IMG/VR virus record: IMGVR_UViG_3300047552_000100
Span: 1 to 37,395 of that record
Source: a virus
Reading direction: 5' to 3' (one strand)
DNA: 37,395 bases
How positions within the stretch are numbered: position 1 is the stretch's first letter; each line of letters begins with the position of its first letter. The translations under genes were made by a program, and so were the position numbers. The notes beneath the pieces are model-generated. The model saw nothing but the letters and a program-made list of their open reading frames with translations. It did no database searches and had not been told where the DNA came from. Shown one piece after another: positions 8,569-14,756 of this stretch.

Positions 8569-8886
8569 ATGTACTACAAAGCTCCGGACAACTCCGTCCA
8601 CTTCCTTGATGATGATTCATTCATCTCTCTGCTGCCTTCTGGCTCTGTGCCAATCACAGATGAGGAAGCTGAAGCACTCAAGCCTGCACCCGCAGCACCG
8701 TCTGCACAGTCTCAAATCAGCGCACTTGAGCAGTCGAATCTGCTCCCCCGGGTAACACGCGAATTCATGCTTTTGCAGTTCGCTGCTGTTGCGGCATCAC
8801 AAGGCATTGACCCGACAACGAACATTGCCTATGTCAAGGTAAAAGAGTTGGACGATCAGATCGCAGGGCTTCGGAGCCAACTGTGA
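8569..8886 (+). CDS. Tail fiber-associated protein, putative assembly chaperone
   Basis: The ATG at 8569 directly follows the fiber stop with a GAGGT ribosome site, so it is preferred to the upstream in-frame start at 8551. The 105-aa protein begins YYKAPDNSVHFLDDD and continues with LLPSGSVPITDEEAEAL, a layout common to small tail-fiber assembly chaperones of tailed phages. A Pro/Ala linker and a helical C-terminus (KVKELDDQIAGLRSQL) follow. The family match is by pattern and position. Its stop overlaps the next GTG start. Confidence 0.72.
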   Translation: MYYKAPDNSVHFLDDDSFISLLPSGSVPITDEEAEALKPAPAAPSAQSQISALEQSNLLPRVTREFMLLQFAAVAASQGIDPTTNIAYVKVKELDDQIAGLRSQL

Positions 8887-9176
8887 TCGACCTGCTGATC
8901 CTGCTATTGAAGCCAGCACTGCTTTGGGAGTCAAACCCACGGCGGTTCTGGTATCTGACGCCCATAGCTGTGATCGCTTGGCTGGCAGACATGCTGGCCG
9001 CGCACACCGCATGGGCGCTCATTGCTGGAAGTCCAAAAGCCAATGAGTGGACTATCTCGCACACGCTGGAGCGGCTCACGCTTGAGTCTGCACCAGACCA
9101 GATGTTCTACATCTCTCTGGCTCGAAAGATCAACCGCATGGCCCCCGGTGGCCGACACATCAAGGCAATCGTGTAA
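8883..9176 (+). CDS. Hypothetical membrane-associated protein, 97 aa
   Basis: GTG start overlapping the previous stop (GTGA). Residues 1-13 and about 23-50 are hydrophobic (IDLLILLLKPALLW; YLTPIAVIAWLADMLAAHTAWALIAG), giving one or two membrane segments, followed by a soluble tail with many charged residues. Similar short proteins precede the lysis genes in Burkholderiales prophages by my recollection. It begins a tightly overlapping run of membrane-linked genes (8883-10670), so a lysis-accessory role is plausible but unproven. Confidence 0.7.
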   Translation: MIDLLILLLKPALLWESNPRRFWYLTPIAVIAWLADMLAAHTAWALIAGSPKANEWTISHTLERLTLESAPDQMFYISLARKINRMAPGGRHIKAIV

Positions 9177-9430
9177 TGGACATTCAAACCGCATTCAACA
9201 TCGTGCTTGCTCTGGTTGCGTTTTTGGGTGGGTGGGTGTTGAACTCACTTCGGGAAAGCATCAAGAGCCTTCAAGTCACGGACAGTGAACTCGCAACCAA
9301 GGTGCAGCACATCGAGGTTCTGGTGGCTGGAAGCTACGTCAAGCGCGATGACATGGACAAGTTGACCGCTGCACTGTTTGCAAAGCTGGACAAGATCGAA
9401 GCGAAGCTGGACGGGAAAGCGGATAAGTGA
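9176..9430 (+). CDS. Small membrane protein with coiled coil (holin- or spanin-like architecture)
   Basis: The start overlaps the previous stop (TAATG). The 84-aa protein has one N-terminal membrane helix (residues about 5-25, FNIVLALVAFLGGWVLNSL), then a charged heptad-like helix (IKSLQVTDSELATKVQHIEV; LAKLDKIEAKLDGKADK). This is the architecture of class III-type holins and of i-spanins, and of several unassigned phage membrane proteins. Adjacent lysis genes support a lysis role. I cannot decide between holin, antiholin and spanin from sequence alone. Confidence 0.72.
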   Translation: MDIQTAFNIVLALVAFLGGWVLNSLRESIKSLQVTDSELATKVQHIEVLVAGSYVKRDDMDKLTAALFAKLDKIEAKLDGKADK

Positions 9431-9870
9431 TCTCCAACAGAATCATCACCTACTTTTCAAAAACCATGCTTATCGAAGTACAACGCACACCTGGGAGCCT
9501 GACATGCACCTTGGGCAAGCTCTATATCGATAGCGTGGAGTATTGCTACACCTTGGAAGACATTGTTAGAGAGGTGAAGGTCTATGGAGAAACTGCCATA
9601 CCTGCTGGCGTTTATCGTGTTGTCATTACTCACAGTAACCGCTTTGGTTGTGATATGCCTCTCTTGCTTAACGTTCCTGGCTTCGAGGGTGTGCGAATCC
9701 ACCCCGGAAACACAGATGCCGATACACACGGCTGCATCCTCGTTGGAACACATGTCGGAGCAGACGGAGAGAGTATTTCTGATTCAAGAGCCGCATATCA
9801 CCGGATATTCACAAAAATACGGGATGCCATCGATGCGGGTGAAGAAGTCCAGATTGAGTTGAGGGACTAA
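9427..9870 (+). CDS. DUF5675 family protein, candidate lysis enzyme
   Basis: The core is typical of DUF5675: IEVQRTPGSLTCTLGKL, then AIPAGVYRVVITHSNRFG and the motif IHPGNTDADTHGCILVG near residues 95-110. The His/Cys pair in THGC resembles the HGCxR signature of L,D-transpeptidases, so a cell-wall activity is conceivable, though this is inference. The GTG at 9427 overlaps the previous stop (GTGA) and has a GGGAAAG site upstream; the ATG at 9466 starts right at the domain and is the alternative. No canonical endolysin (lysozyme, amidase, transglycosylase) exists elsewhere in the genome, which makes this the best lysin candidate. Its stop overlaps the next start (TAATG). Confidence 0.78.
   Translation: MISNRIITYFSKTMLIEVQRTPGSLTCTLGKLYIDSVEYCYTLEDIVREVKVYGETAIPAGVYRVVITHSNRFGCDMPLLLNVPGFEGVRIHPGNTDADTHGCILVGTHVGADGESISDSRAAYHRIFTKIRDAIDAGEEVQIELRD
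9584..9862 (+). CDS. Possible embedded ORF: membrane protein inside DUF5675 gene
   Basis: A 92-codon frame lies wholly inside the DUF5675 gene in another frame. Its ATG is preceded by GAGAGGTGAAGG, a good ribosome site. The product would have a strong N-terminal hydrophobic helix (residues about 5-35, with LLAFIVLSLLTVTALVVIC) and a hydrophilic remainder, an arrangement seen in embedded Rz1-type and holin-like proteins of lysis cassettes. No clean lipobox with the usual spacing is visible. A chance open frame cannot be excluded, so this is a weak call. Confidence 0.25.
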   Translation: MEKLPYLLAFIVLSLLTVTALVVICLSCLTFLASRVCESTPETQMPIHTAASSLEHMSEQTERVFLIQEPHITGYSQKYGMPSMRVKKSRLS

Positions 9871-9938
9871 TGAACTACTTTGAGTGGCTGCTTGTTGTCC
9901 TGATCGCAATCGTGATCTTCAGCACGACTATCAAATGA
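9870..9938 (+). CDS. 22-aa single-helix membrane micro-protein
   Basis: A 22-codon gene starts at the TAATG overlap with DUF5675 and stops at an ATGA overlap with the next gene, so it fits exactly between two tightly packed genes. The peptide is MNYFEW followed by an uninterrupted hydrophobic helix (LLVVLIAIVIF) and STTIK, a classic single transmembrane segment. Seamless coupling on both sides and position inside the lysis run argue that it is translated. It could be a small holin or antiholin partner, or a spanin-like element; no homologue is recognised. Confidence 0.6.
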   Translation: MNYFEWLLVVLIAIVIFSTTIK

Positions 9939-10153
9939 CACCCGTTATTGATTTCAACCGGATTGACTACGACGATCCGCGAATCACTCCAGCGGTTGAA
10001 CTGACCCTGCGCCGAATGCTTGCCAAGCGTGACCAGTATTTGTACTCAGGCCGTGACCATGAGGCTAGAGGACTTGGAACGGGGATCTGGATTGCATGGC
10101 AAACGGCCTTGGACATGGAGCCTGGAACCATTAACGGAGACTTGAATGGATGA
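9935..10153 (+). CDS. Hypothetical 72-aa protein in lysis region
   Basis: The ATG at 9935 overlaps the micro-protein stop (ATGA), so it is preferred to the upstream in-frame start at 9884. The product is soluble and charged (IDFNRIDYDDPRITPAVE; LAKRDQYLYSGRDHEARGLG), with no membrane segment or catalytic motif I can name. Its stop overlaps the holin start by 8 bases. It is co-translated with lysis genes but its role is unknown. Confidence 0.7.
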   Translation: MTPVIDFNRIDYDDPRITPAVELTLRRMLAKRDQYLYSGRDHEARGLGTGIWIAWQTALDMEPGTINGDLNG

Positions 10154-10670
10154 TTGGAAGAAACTACTTGGCACAGTCGCACCCTTGGTGGGTAGTGCAT
10201 TTGGCGGCCCCTTGGGTGGTGTCGCTGCTAGTTTTGTGGCTGATAAGCTGGGCCTTTCGGAAAAGACTGTGGCCGCAGTCACCGACGCGATACAGGGCGG
10301 CAAGCTCGACCCGGCCCAAGTGGCTCAACTGAAACTAGCTGAGATTGAATTCCAGAAGTTTCTCAAGCAGAACGACATTGACATTGAGAAAGTCCACGCA
10401 GCGGATAGAAACTCTGCCCGTGACATGCTAAAGGCCACAGGCAGCTATGTACCGTCTTCGCTGACATTCATCATTGTTGTAGCTGTGCTTGGGCTTGAAG
10501 GCTCAATGATCCTGAACGGCACACCGCAGGGAATTGACCAGCTAGTGCTTGGCCGAATCATGGGTACGCTGGACATGGCACTTGGCCTAGTTCTGGCCTT
10601 CTGGTTTGGGACTACGCGCAATAGCCAAGACAAGACCCAGCTATTGGCTAACAGCGCACCAGCAAAGTAG
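10146..10670 (+). CDS. Holin of 3TM type (GTA-holin-like family)
   Basis: This 174-aa protein has a Gly/Ala-rich N-terminal region (VAPLVGSAFGGPLGGVAASF), a helical middle with GGKLDPAQVAQLKLAEIEFQ and a KVHAADRNSARDML segment, then two C-terminal hydrophobic helices (LTFIIVVAVLGLEGSMIL; LDMALGLVLAFWFGTT). This order, with the 'DxxSAR' junction before the helices, matches the 3-TM holin family described for gene-transfer-agent release (PF11351). It would form the membrane lesions that trigger lysis. It is the last gene of the late transcript before attP. Confidence 0.83.
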   Translation: MDDWKKLLGTVAPLVGSAFGGPLGGVAASFVADKLGLSEKTVAAVTDAIQGGKLDPAQVAQLKLAEIEFQKFLKQNDIDIEKVHAADRNSARDMLKATGSYVPSSLTFIIVVAVLGLEGSMILNGTPQGIDQLVLGRIMGTLDMALGLVLAFWFGTTRNSQDKTQLLANSAPAK

Positions 10671-10762
10671 GTTTTTGCGGAGCGCACCGCAATCAACTAA
10701 CCCTGAAACTTACCCGAGTGACCTGCAACCCTCTGGAAACCCGCATGCCTATTGGCTTTGTC

Positions 10763-10790
10763 TGGAGCGGGCGATGGGAATCGAACCCAA
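10763..10790 (-). other. attP: Putative attP core: 3' end of a tRNA-Gly gene
   Basis: Read on the minus strand this is a tRNA 3' end: a T-loop GGTTCGATTCC with partial T stem, acceptor strand CGCCCGC, discriminator T and CCA. U at position 73 and the acceptor strand fit bacterial tRNA-Gly. The 5' part of the tRNA is absent and the T stem loses pairing at its outer base, as expected where the shared core ends. It lies 82 bases from the integrase stop, the standard place for attP of a tRNA-targeting tyrosine integrase. Confidence 0.75.
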
Positions 10791-10795
10791 TTCAG

Positions 10796-10822
10796 AGGGG
10801 CGTCTAGGGGCAGCGTAGGGGC
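10796..10822 (+). repeat. Three phased AGGGGC repeats beside attP (arm-site candidates)
   Basis: AGGGGC occurs at 10796, 10806 and 10817, spaced 10 and 11 bases, so the copies face the same side of the helix. They sit between the tRNA core and the integrase gene. Such short helically phased repeats are typical arm-type binding sites for integrase or sites for its accessory factor. The role is inferred from position and spacing. Confidence 0.5.
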
Positions 10823-10846
10823 AGGCTCACAATGAAGCACTCCCTC

Positions 10847-11986
10847 TTATTCCCCTACCGTCCCCGACTTTATCCCTGATTTATCCCCGAAAGTTGATTC
10901 AAGTCGGGCCATTTCCAAGTCATCCCGTTGTCCGTCAACCCACTTGGAATACGTCCGTAGGAAGATCTCCACGCTATGCCCCAATTGTCTGGCACAGAAG
11001 GCCGGTGTCATGCCTGCCATGAGCATAGCCGTTGCGTAGGTGTGCCGCATCTGGTAGGCGCGTCTGTAGCGGATTCCAGTACCTTTAAGCAGGTGGTTCC
11101 AGAAGTTCTGCCTGAATGGTTGCTCCTTTGTCCAACCCTCTCCAGTTCGTGGGTCTAGGAACACTCTCCCATTGGCAATGCGGGTAAGTGCCTGCTGGCG
11201 CTGGATAGCTGCCCAAGCACGGCTATTGAGGATCACCGTCCGGGCCGTTGCCGTCTTGGTCTTGTCGGTCATCTTTCCCCTGACAAGCCCGCCCTTGATC
11301 ATCACGGTCTTTCTCTTCAAGTCCACATCCTGCCAACTCAAACCAAGAATCTCGCTGGTACGCATCCCCGTCCAGAACCAGAACTCAACCAAGTTGCTGA
11401 CATGGCCGGGGTGTCTTTTCTCTGCCAGTTGAATGATCGCCTCACGCTCCTGTGAATCAAACGGGTCAGGTGGCTCTTTCTGCCACTTTGGGCTGTCGAT
11501 TCCCTCCACTGGTGACTCTTTGATCAGCCCGTCCCGTATCGCCAGATTGAACGACTCCCGCAGCACCGATAAGTAGTTGGTCAGCGTCTTGCCTGACAGA
11601 TCAGGCCTAGAGGCTAGGACAGTCAGAATCTCTGAGTGCTTAACGTGAAGCGTGGCACCGGGGAGGTGGTCAGCCCAGAAACCTTTGGCTGCGGTGTAGC
11701 TGGCCTTGGTGCTGTCGGTGATCCTGCGGGACTTGATCCACGCATCAATCTGGGTGTCCAGCGAAAGCGGAGAACCACCGTCAACGGGGAAGTATTCGGC
11801 AGGGTGGAAAGTGCCAAGTCGAATCTTCTCCCGTATCTCAGCGGCTAGACGTTCGGCATAGCGGATGTTTGCAGGGCTTGGGTGGAGCGGTTGGCCGTTG
11901 GTTGTGACGGTGCGGCGCTCCTGTTTCCCGTTGAATGTGAACGTGATGCGGAGCGAGTTCTCGCGGATTTCGACCCCTTTGCCCAT
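10847..11986 (-). CDS. int: Tyrosine site-specific integrase
   Basis: This 379-aa recombinase has an arm-binding N-terminal domain (about residues 1-65, the DUF3596-like type), a core-binding helical domain (75-165) and a C-terminal catalytic domain. Visible catalytic residues are Arg209 (GMRTSE), Lys244 region (KTKTATART), Arg314-His315 (QMRHTYAT, with Tyr in place of the usual first His), His337 (LGHS) and the nucleophile Tyr346 (RTYSKW). The start at 11986 has a GAGGAG site and lies inside the excisionase gene. It would integrate the phage at a host tRNA-Gly gene via the adjacent attP. It is the last gene of the leftward operon. Confidence 0.93.
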   Translation of the reverse strand: MGKGVEIRENSLRITFTFNGKQERRTVTTNGQPLHPSPANIRYAERLAAEIREKIRLGTFHPAEYFPVDGGSPLSLDTQIDAWIKSRRITDSTKASYTAAKGFWADHLPGATLHVKHSEILTVLASRPDLSGKTLTNYLSVLRESFNLAIRDGLIKESPVEGIDSPKWQKEPPDPFDSQEREAIIQLAEKRHPGHVSNLVEFWFWTGMRTSEILGLSWQDVDLKRKTVMIKGGLVRGKMTDKTKTATARTVILNSRAWAAIQRQQALTRIANGRVFLDPRTGEGWTKEQPFRQNFWNHLLKGTGIRYRRAYQMRHTYATAMLMAGMTPAFCARQLGHSVEIFLRTYSKWVDGQRDDLEMARLESTFGDKSGIKSGTVGE

Positions 11987-12135
11987 TTTCCGAACTCCTC
12001 AAGGTCAATGTAAATTCGCCCGTCTGGGGCTTTGTGCCAGATCCCGTATCCCCACACACCGGCTTCAATCTTACGCCTGATGGCTTTCTCGGTAAGTCCG
12101 GTCTGCTGAGCGGCTAGGGTGATGGTTACGATCAT
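11845..12135 (-). CDS. xis: Putative excisionase / DNA-binding protein
   Basis: The ATG at 12135 has an AAGGGG site and starts the conserved part, so it is preferred to the start at 12168. Residues 1-54 look like a small winged-helix excisionase: MIVTITLAAQQTGLTEKAIR, then a wing with GIWHKAPDGRIYIDLEEF. The last 40 residues are Ser/Arg/Thr-rich and coincide with the integrase N-terminal coding region, so they may be a by-product of the overlap. The two genes overlap by 142 bases, which links their expression. It would direct excision with integrase. An alternative is a MerR-like regulator. Confidence 0.75.
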   Translation of the reverse strand: MIVTITLAAQQTGLTEKAIRRKIEAGVWGYGIWHKAPDGRIYIDLEEFGKWAKGSKSARTRSASRSHSTGNRSAAPSQPTANRSTQALQTSAMPNV

Positions 12136-12136
12136 T

Positions 12137-12955
12137 TCAGCCCCTTTCCTGTGCACGTCCAGCGCCACCTGTTAACTTTTCGCCGTTTTCTGTGCATGAC
12201 TTGATGGCGGCGATGGTGTTGAGGTTCACCACCCCGATTCCAAACTCACGCAAGCACACGGCGTTGACCCGTTCCATTTCCTCAAGCGCCATCCGCAGCA
12301 CAGCGTCCTTGTCACGGTTTGACTCCACCCTGATGTCTGCGTTGCAGTTGCCGCACTTCACGATGTCGAAGTCTTTGCTGTGCGGGAATCGCATCGCCAC
12401 CGGCTCCACCTTGGTCACTGGTGCTGCATATAGCGGCATGGGGTCAACTTTCACCGACACAGGCACAGGGCCGTGGACAACATTGTTTGCCCAGTAGAAC
12501 CCGCGCTCTTGGAAGTCGTAGTACGCCACCGGCTCCTGCACATAGCACGGCCCGTCTTTGCGATGTACTGTCCCCGGTGTCGGCTCACCGCATACGCACT
12601 CCTGCTCCTGCGAAAACTGCGACACTTTGTGCAGTGCCAGTTCCTTGGTCAGTCGCTCAACTTCATCTGCATAGTGCTCTGACTCTTTAACCTCTGCTTC
12701 GTAAGCGGCTGTGATGGTTGCGTTCTGCTCGGTCAGCCGCTCCACCTCTGCTGCGGCTTCTTCATACGCTTCAACCGCAGTCTTGCAGACTTCTTTTACA
12801 TGCTCAACCTCTGCGCGGAGTTCCTTGTTCTGGTCACGCAGCTTGTTGATGTATGGCCCTTGGTCTTCCATTTCTCCACGAAGCTGTTCCACCTCTGCCG
12901 TCAGTTCTTGGTACACGCTAATGGTGCGTGAATCAGGGTCGTATGTTTCGATCAT
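12137..12955 (-). CDS. Hypothetical coiled-coil and zinc-ribbon protein, 272 aa
   Basis: Residues about 15-110 form a long coiled coil (EVEQLRGEMEDQ, EVEHVKEVCKTAVEAYEEAAAEVERL). A Cys-rich piece (CVCGE ... C) and a PVAYYDFQERGFYWANN ... PLYAAP segment follow. That last pattern is frequent in accessory proteins of beta- and gammaproteobacterial prophages. A CGNCNADI element near residue 205 could be half of a zinc site. The start overlaps the upstream stop by ATGA with an AAGGAG site. Function unknown; it belongs to the variable accessory part of the leftward operon. Confidence 0.75.
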   Translation of the reverse strand: MIETYDPDSRTISVYQELTAEVEQLRGEMEDQGPYINKLRDQNKELRAEVEHVKEVCKTAVEAYEEAAAEVERLTEQNATITAAYEAEVKESEHYADEVERLTKELALHKVSQFSQEQECVCGEPTPGTVHRKDGPCYVQEPVAYYDFQERGFYWANNVVHGPVPVSVKVDPMPLYAAPVTKVEPVAMRFPHSKDFDIVKCGNCNADIRVESNRDKDAVLRMALEEMERVNAVCLREFGIGVVNLNTIAAIKSCTENGEKLTGGAGRAQERG

Positions 12956-13443
12956 GGTTTCTCCTTCATTGCGGCGTCGATGTGTTCGTCGAGAGTCAGC
13001 TTGCCCGTGTACTCAATCTGGAAGTACGGGTTGTCACGCAGAAACCGATACCGCGCAGCGTCTTTCTCCAGCGCCTCCACAGCAGCAGCGAGGGCGGCAC
13101 GGTGCTTGTCACTCTGGTGTGCGTCAGCGAGAGCCATCCCTCCCCAATAAGTCATCGGCCTGACTTTTTCGTCATAAAGCCCCAACTCTTGGGACATATC
13201 CACCAGCTTTTGCATGGCAGCTTCTGCCCGTTGCACTTCCAACGCCTTCCACCATCCGAAGGCATACGCTGTCTTCTCTGCCTCGGTTTTTGCCTCGTGC
13301 GGTGCTGAGAGCATTGCTTCCCACTGCTCGTCACGGGCGGCGATGATGGCGTGGACAAACGTGAACACGCTCTCTGGTTCGCACCAAGTATTCGCTTCGC
13401 TGATTGCGCGTATCTGCTCATCAGCCATGTCTGCTGGTTTCAC
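12952..13443 (-). CDS. Hypothetical protein, 163 aa
   Basis: I choose the GTG at 13443 because it overlaps the upstream stop (GTGA) and has an AGGGGGG site; a GTG at 13479 is also in frame. The protein is helical and charged, with ISEANTWCEPESVFTFVHAI, a Trp-rich middle (AYAFGWWKALEVQ) and a C-terminal LEKDAARYRFLRDNPYF element. The last is widely seen in short phage accessory proteins I cannot assign. No enzymatic motif. Confidence 0.7.
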   Translation of the reverse strand: MKPADMADEQIRAISEANTWCEPESVFTFVHAIIAARDEQWEAMLSAPHEAKTEAEKTAYAFGWWKALEVQRAEAAMQKLVDMSQELGLYDEKVRPMTYWGGMALADAHQSDKHRAALAAAVEALEKDAARYRFLRDNPYFQIEYTGKLTLDEHIDAAMKEKP

Positions 13444-13649
13444 GATGCTGCCCCCCTGTTGCGTATCTGCTCTGCACACTGCTTTGCTGCCACGCCTGCG
13501 TAATTCACATTACTTGCGTCAGATAACTCATCACACACTTGAGCGCATTCCTCACGCTCTTCTCTAATAGCCGCAGCTAGGATTGCCTCATGCTCTGCAA
13601 CTGTCATGCAGAGAATCCCATCTACATTCCTGACAAACTTTGGTGTCAT
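13440..13649 (-). CDS. Hypothetical protein, 69 aa
   Basis: A short soluble protein with the pattern EAILAAAIREEREECAQVCD followed by AAKQCAEQIRNRG. This REERxxCAxVC...CAxxIR layout is very common in small uncharacterised phage proteins. The ATG is flush with the methyltransferase stop (13650) and overlaps the stop of the second frame at that locus (ATGA). Its own stop overlaps the next GTG. Function unknown. Confidence 0.72.
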   Translation of the reverse strand: MTPKFVRNVDGILCMTVAEHEAILAAAIREEREECAQVCDELSDASNVNYAGVAAKQCAEQIRNRGAAS

Positions 13650-14509
13650 TCAGATACCTCCAAGGAGTCTGTAGGCGACTGCTGCCTGGAGCGGGACTTG
13701 GGCATTGCAGAGTCCTTTAAGACGGTGAACCCTATTGGGAATCCCATTAGCCACTCGACCCACGTCGGATTCAGTAGTCCACCAATTGCTGAGTTGTCCA
13801 ATATCGCAATCTTTGTCTCTAGGTTTGAATGCCCCAACCTTTCGAACTTCCCCGTCCTCATATAGACTTTGTGGTTCCTGCTCTCCCCCTGCGCGGCCCT
13901 TGGGGTTGGGAAAAGTTGCACAAATCTCCCTATCGTGTCCATCTGAATCTTCCCATCTCGTATCCTGGGCTTTTTCCCATCCTTGTAATCTCGCGTTGTT
14001 GGAGTAGGTACAAAGTGCAAACCATCTATCTCTGTGGTGAGCCGCCCCACAATCGGAAGCTCGTAGGCAAAGCCATTCAGAGTCATACCCGAGCGCGGCA
14101 AGGTCTGCCAGGACTGTTCCGAGTCCGTTAGAAACGATTGCTGAGACGTTTTCCAAGAACAACTGCTTTGGTCGAACCACGCCAGCGATGCGGAGGACTT
14201 CACGGTAGAGGCCACTTCGCGTTTCCGGGCCAACGCCTGCCTGTTTTCCGGCAGTGCTAATGTCCTGGCAAGGGAATCCCGCATGAATGATGTCCACGAC
14301 TCCGGTGTACTCGGATGGATCAAACAATCGAACGTCCCCTTCCCACACTCGCAAGCCTGGAAACCATCCGTCTGCTGCTCGTTCTCTGAGGACTTGGCAG
14401 GCATATTTGTCCCATTCCACAGCGACAACTGGGGTGTGTCCAAGGATTTTGTCGGCAAGGAGGCCACCTCCATGTCCTGCGAATAAATGCATTGAGGTTC
14501 GCATTTCAC
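13646..14509 (-). CDS. Second open frame across dcm gene (287 aa), possible overlapping gene
   Basis: A same-strand frame shifted by one base from the C5 methyltransferase is open over its whole length and beyond both ends. It starts with GTG overlapping the upstream stop (GTGA) and ends overlapping the next start (ATGA), exactly like undoubted genes of this operon. Its product contains SLAWFDQSSCSWKTS, LPRSGMTLNGFAYELP, a VPTPTTRDYKDG segment and LNPTWVEWLMGFPIGFT near the C-terminus. From memory these resemble a family of uncharacterised phage and bacterial proteins with SWxTS, RSGM, PTPT and VEWLMGFP motifs. It has no MTase catalytic motifs. It may be a true overprinted gene or a recurrent shadow of dcm; I cannot tell which. 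Confidence 0.4.
   Translation of the reverse strand: MKCEPQCIYSQDMEVASLPTKSLDTPQLSLWNGTNMPAKSSENEQQTDGFQACECGKGTFDCLIHPSTPESWTSFMRDSLARTLALPENRQALARKREVASTVKSSASLAWFDQSSCSWKTSQQSFLTDSEQSWQTLPRSGMTLNGFAYELPIVGRLTTEIDGLHFVPTPTTRDYKDGKKPRIRDGKIQMDTIGRFVQLFPTPRAAQGESRNHKVYMRTGKFERLGHSNLETKIAILDNSAIGGLLNPTWVEWLMGFPIGFTVLKDSAMPKSRSRQQSPTDSLEVSE
13650..14504 (-). CDS. dcm: DNA (cytosine-5) methyltransferase
   Basis: From the ATG at 14504 the 284-aa enzyme has the C5-MTase motifs in order: I (HLFAGHGGG, residues 6-14), II (AVEWDKYA), IV with the catalytic Cys79 (GFPCQDIS), VI (LENV, 117-120), VIII (AAHHRDRW), and a C-terminal IX/X region (GIPNRVHRLKGLCNAQVP, with CN in place of the usual GN). It would methylate cytosine in phage DNA and likely protect it from host restriction. 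No cognate nuclease is next to it, so it is an orphan. The short target-recognition region lies at about 175-240. It starts one base after the membrane peptide stop and ends flush with the next gene. The same DNA is open in a second frame. Confidence 0.9.
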   Translation of the reverse strand: MRTSMHLFAGHGGGLLADKILGHTPVVAVEWDKYACQVLRERAADGWFPGLRVWEGDVRLFDPSEYTGVVDIIHAGFPCQDISTAGKQAGVGPETRSGLYREVLRIAGVVRPKQLFLENVSAIVSNGLGTVLADLAALGYDSEWLCLRASDCGAAHHRDRWFALCTYSNNARLQGWEKAQDTRWEDSDGHDREICATFPNPKGRAGGEQEPQSLYEDGEVRKVGAFKPRDKDCDIGQLSNWWTTESDVGRVANGIPNRVHRLKGLCNAQVPLQAAVAYRLLGGI

Positions 14510-14601
14510 TTAAACAACCTTTCCAGCAGCCAATCGCCCACATAGTTCATAAGCACAACAATCGCTACACCTGCACAGAATCCGAGAATGAAGCCGATCA
14601 T
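14506..14601 (-). CDS. 31-aa single-helix membrane peptide
   Basis: The ATG at 14601 overlaps the upstream stop (ATGA) and follows AGGGGGCTGAA. The 31-aa product has a membrane helix (IGFILGFCAGVAIVVLM) and a short amphipathic tail (NYVGDWLLERLF). The stop overlaps the GTG of the second frame at the methyltransferase locus. Its role is unknown; single-pass micro-proteins in early operons often modulate host membrane functions or superinfection. Confidence 0.65.
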   Translation of the reverse strand: MIGFILGFCAGVAIVVLMNYVGDWLLERLFK

Positions 14602-14756
14602 TTCAGCCCCCTGCGGTATTCGTTCAGCAACTCGCGTGCGGCGCTCACCTGGTGCTGCAGAGCAACGTTCTGCTGCAGCAAGTCCTGGCACAGCTTCACC
14701 AGTTGCGCGTGGCTCCAGCTAGGCACAGAGGCCAGCTTCTTCTCAAGGTCTTTCAC
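14598..14756 (-). CDS. Hypothetical coiled-coil protein, 52 aa
   Basis: The GTG at 14756 overlaps the stop of the zinc-ribbon gene (GTGA) and has an AAAGGGC site, so I prefer it to the GTG at 14801. The product (KDLEKKLASVPSWSHAQLVK, then a helix LLQQNVALQHQVSAARELL) is helical and likely dimeric. No known family. Confidence 0.65.
   Translation of the reverse strand: MKDLEKKLASVPSWSHAQLVKLCQDLLQQNVALQHQVSAARELLNEYRRGLK

Noticed and set aside
10763-10790. Functional tRNA gene
   Set aside because: Only the T-loop and acceptor 3' strand are present; D and anticodon arms are missing. It is an attachment core.
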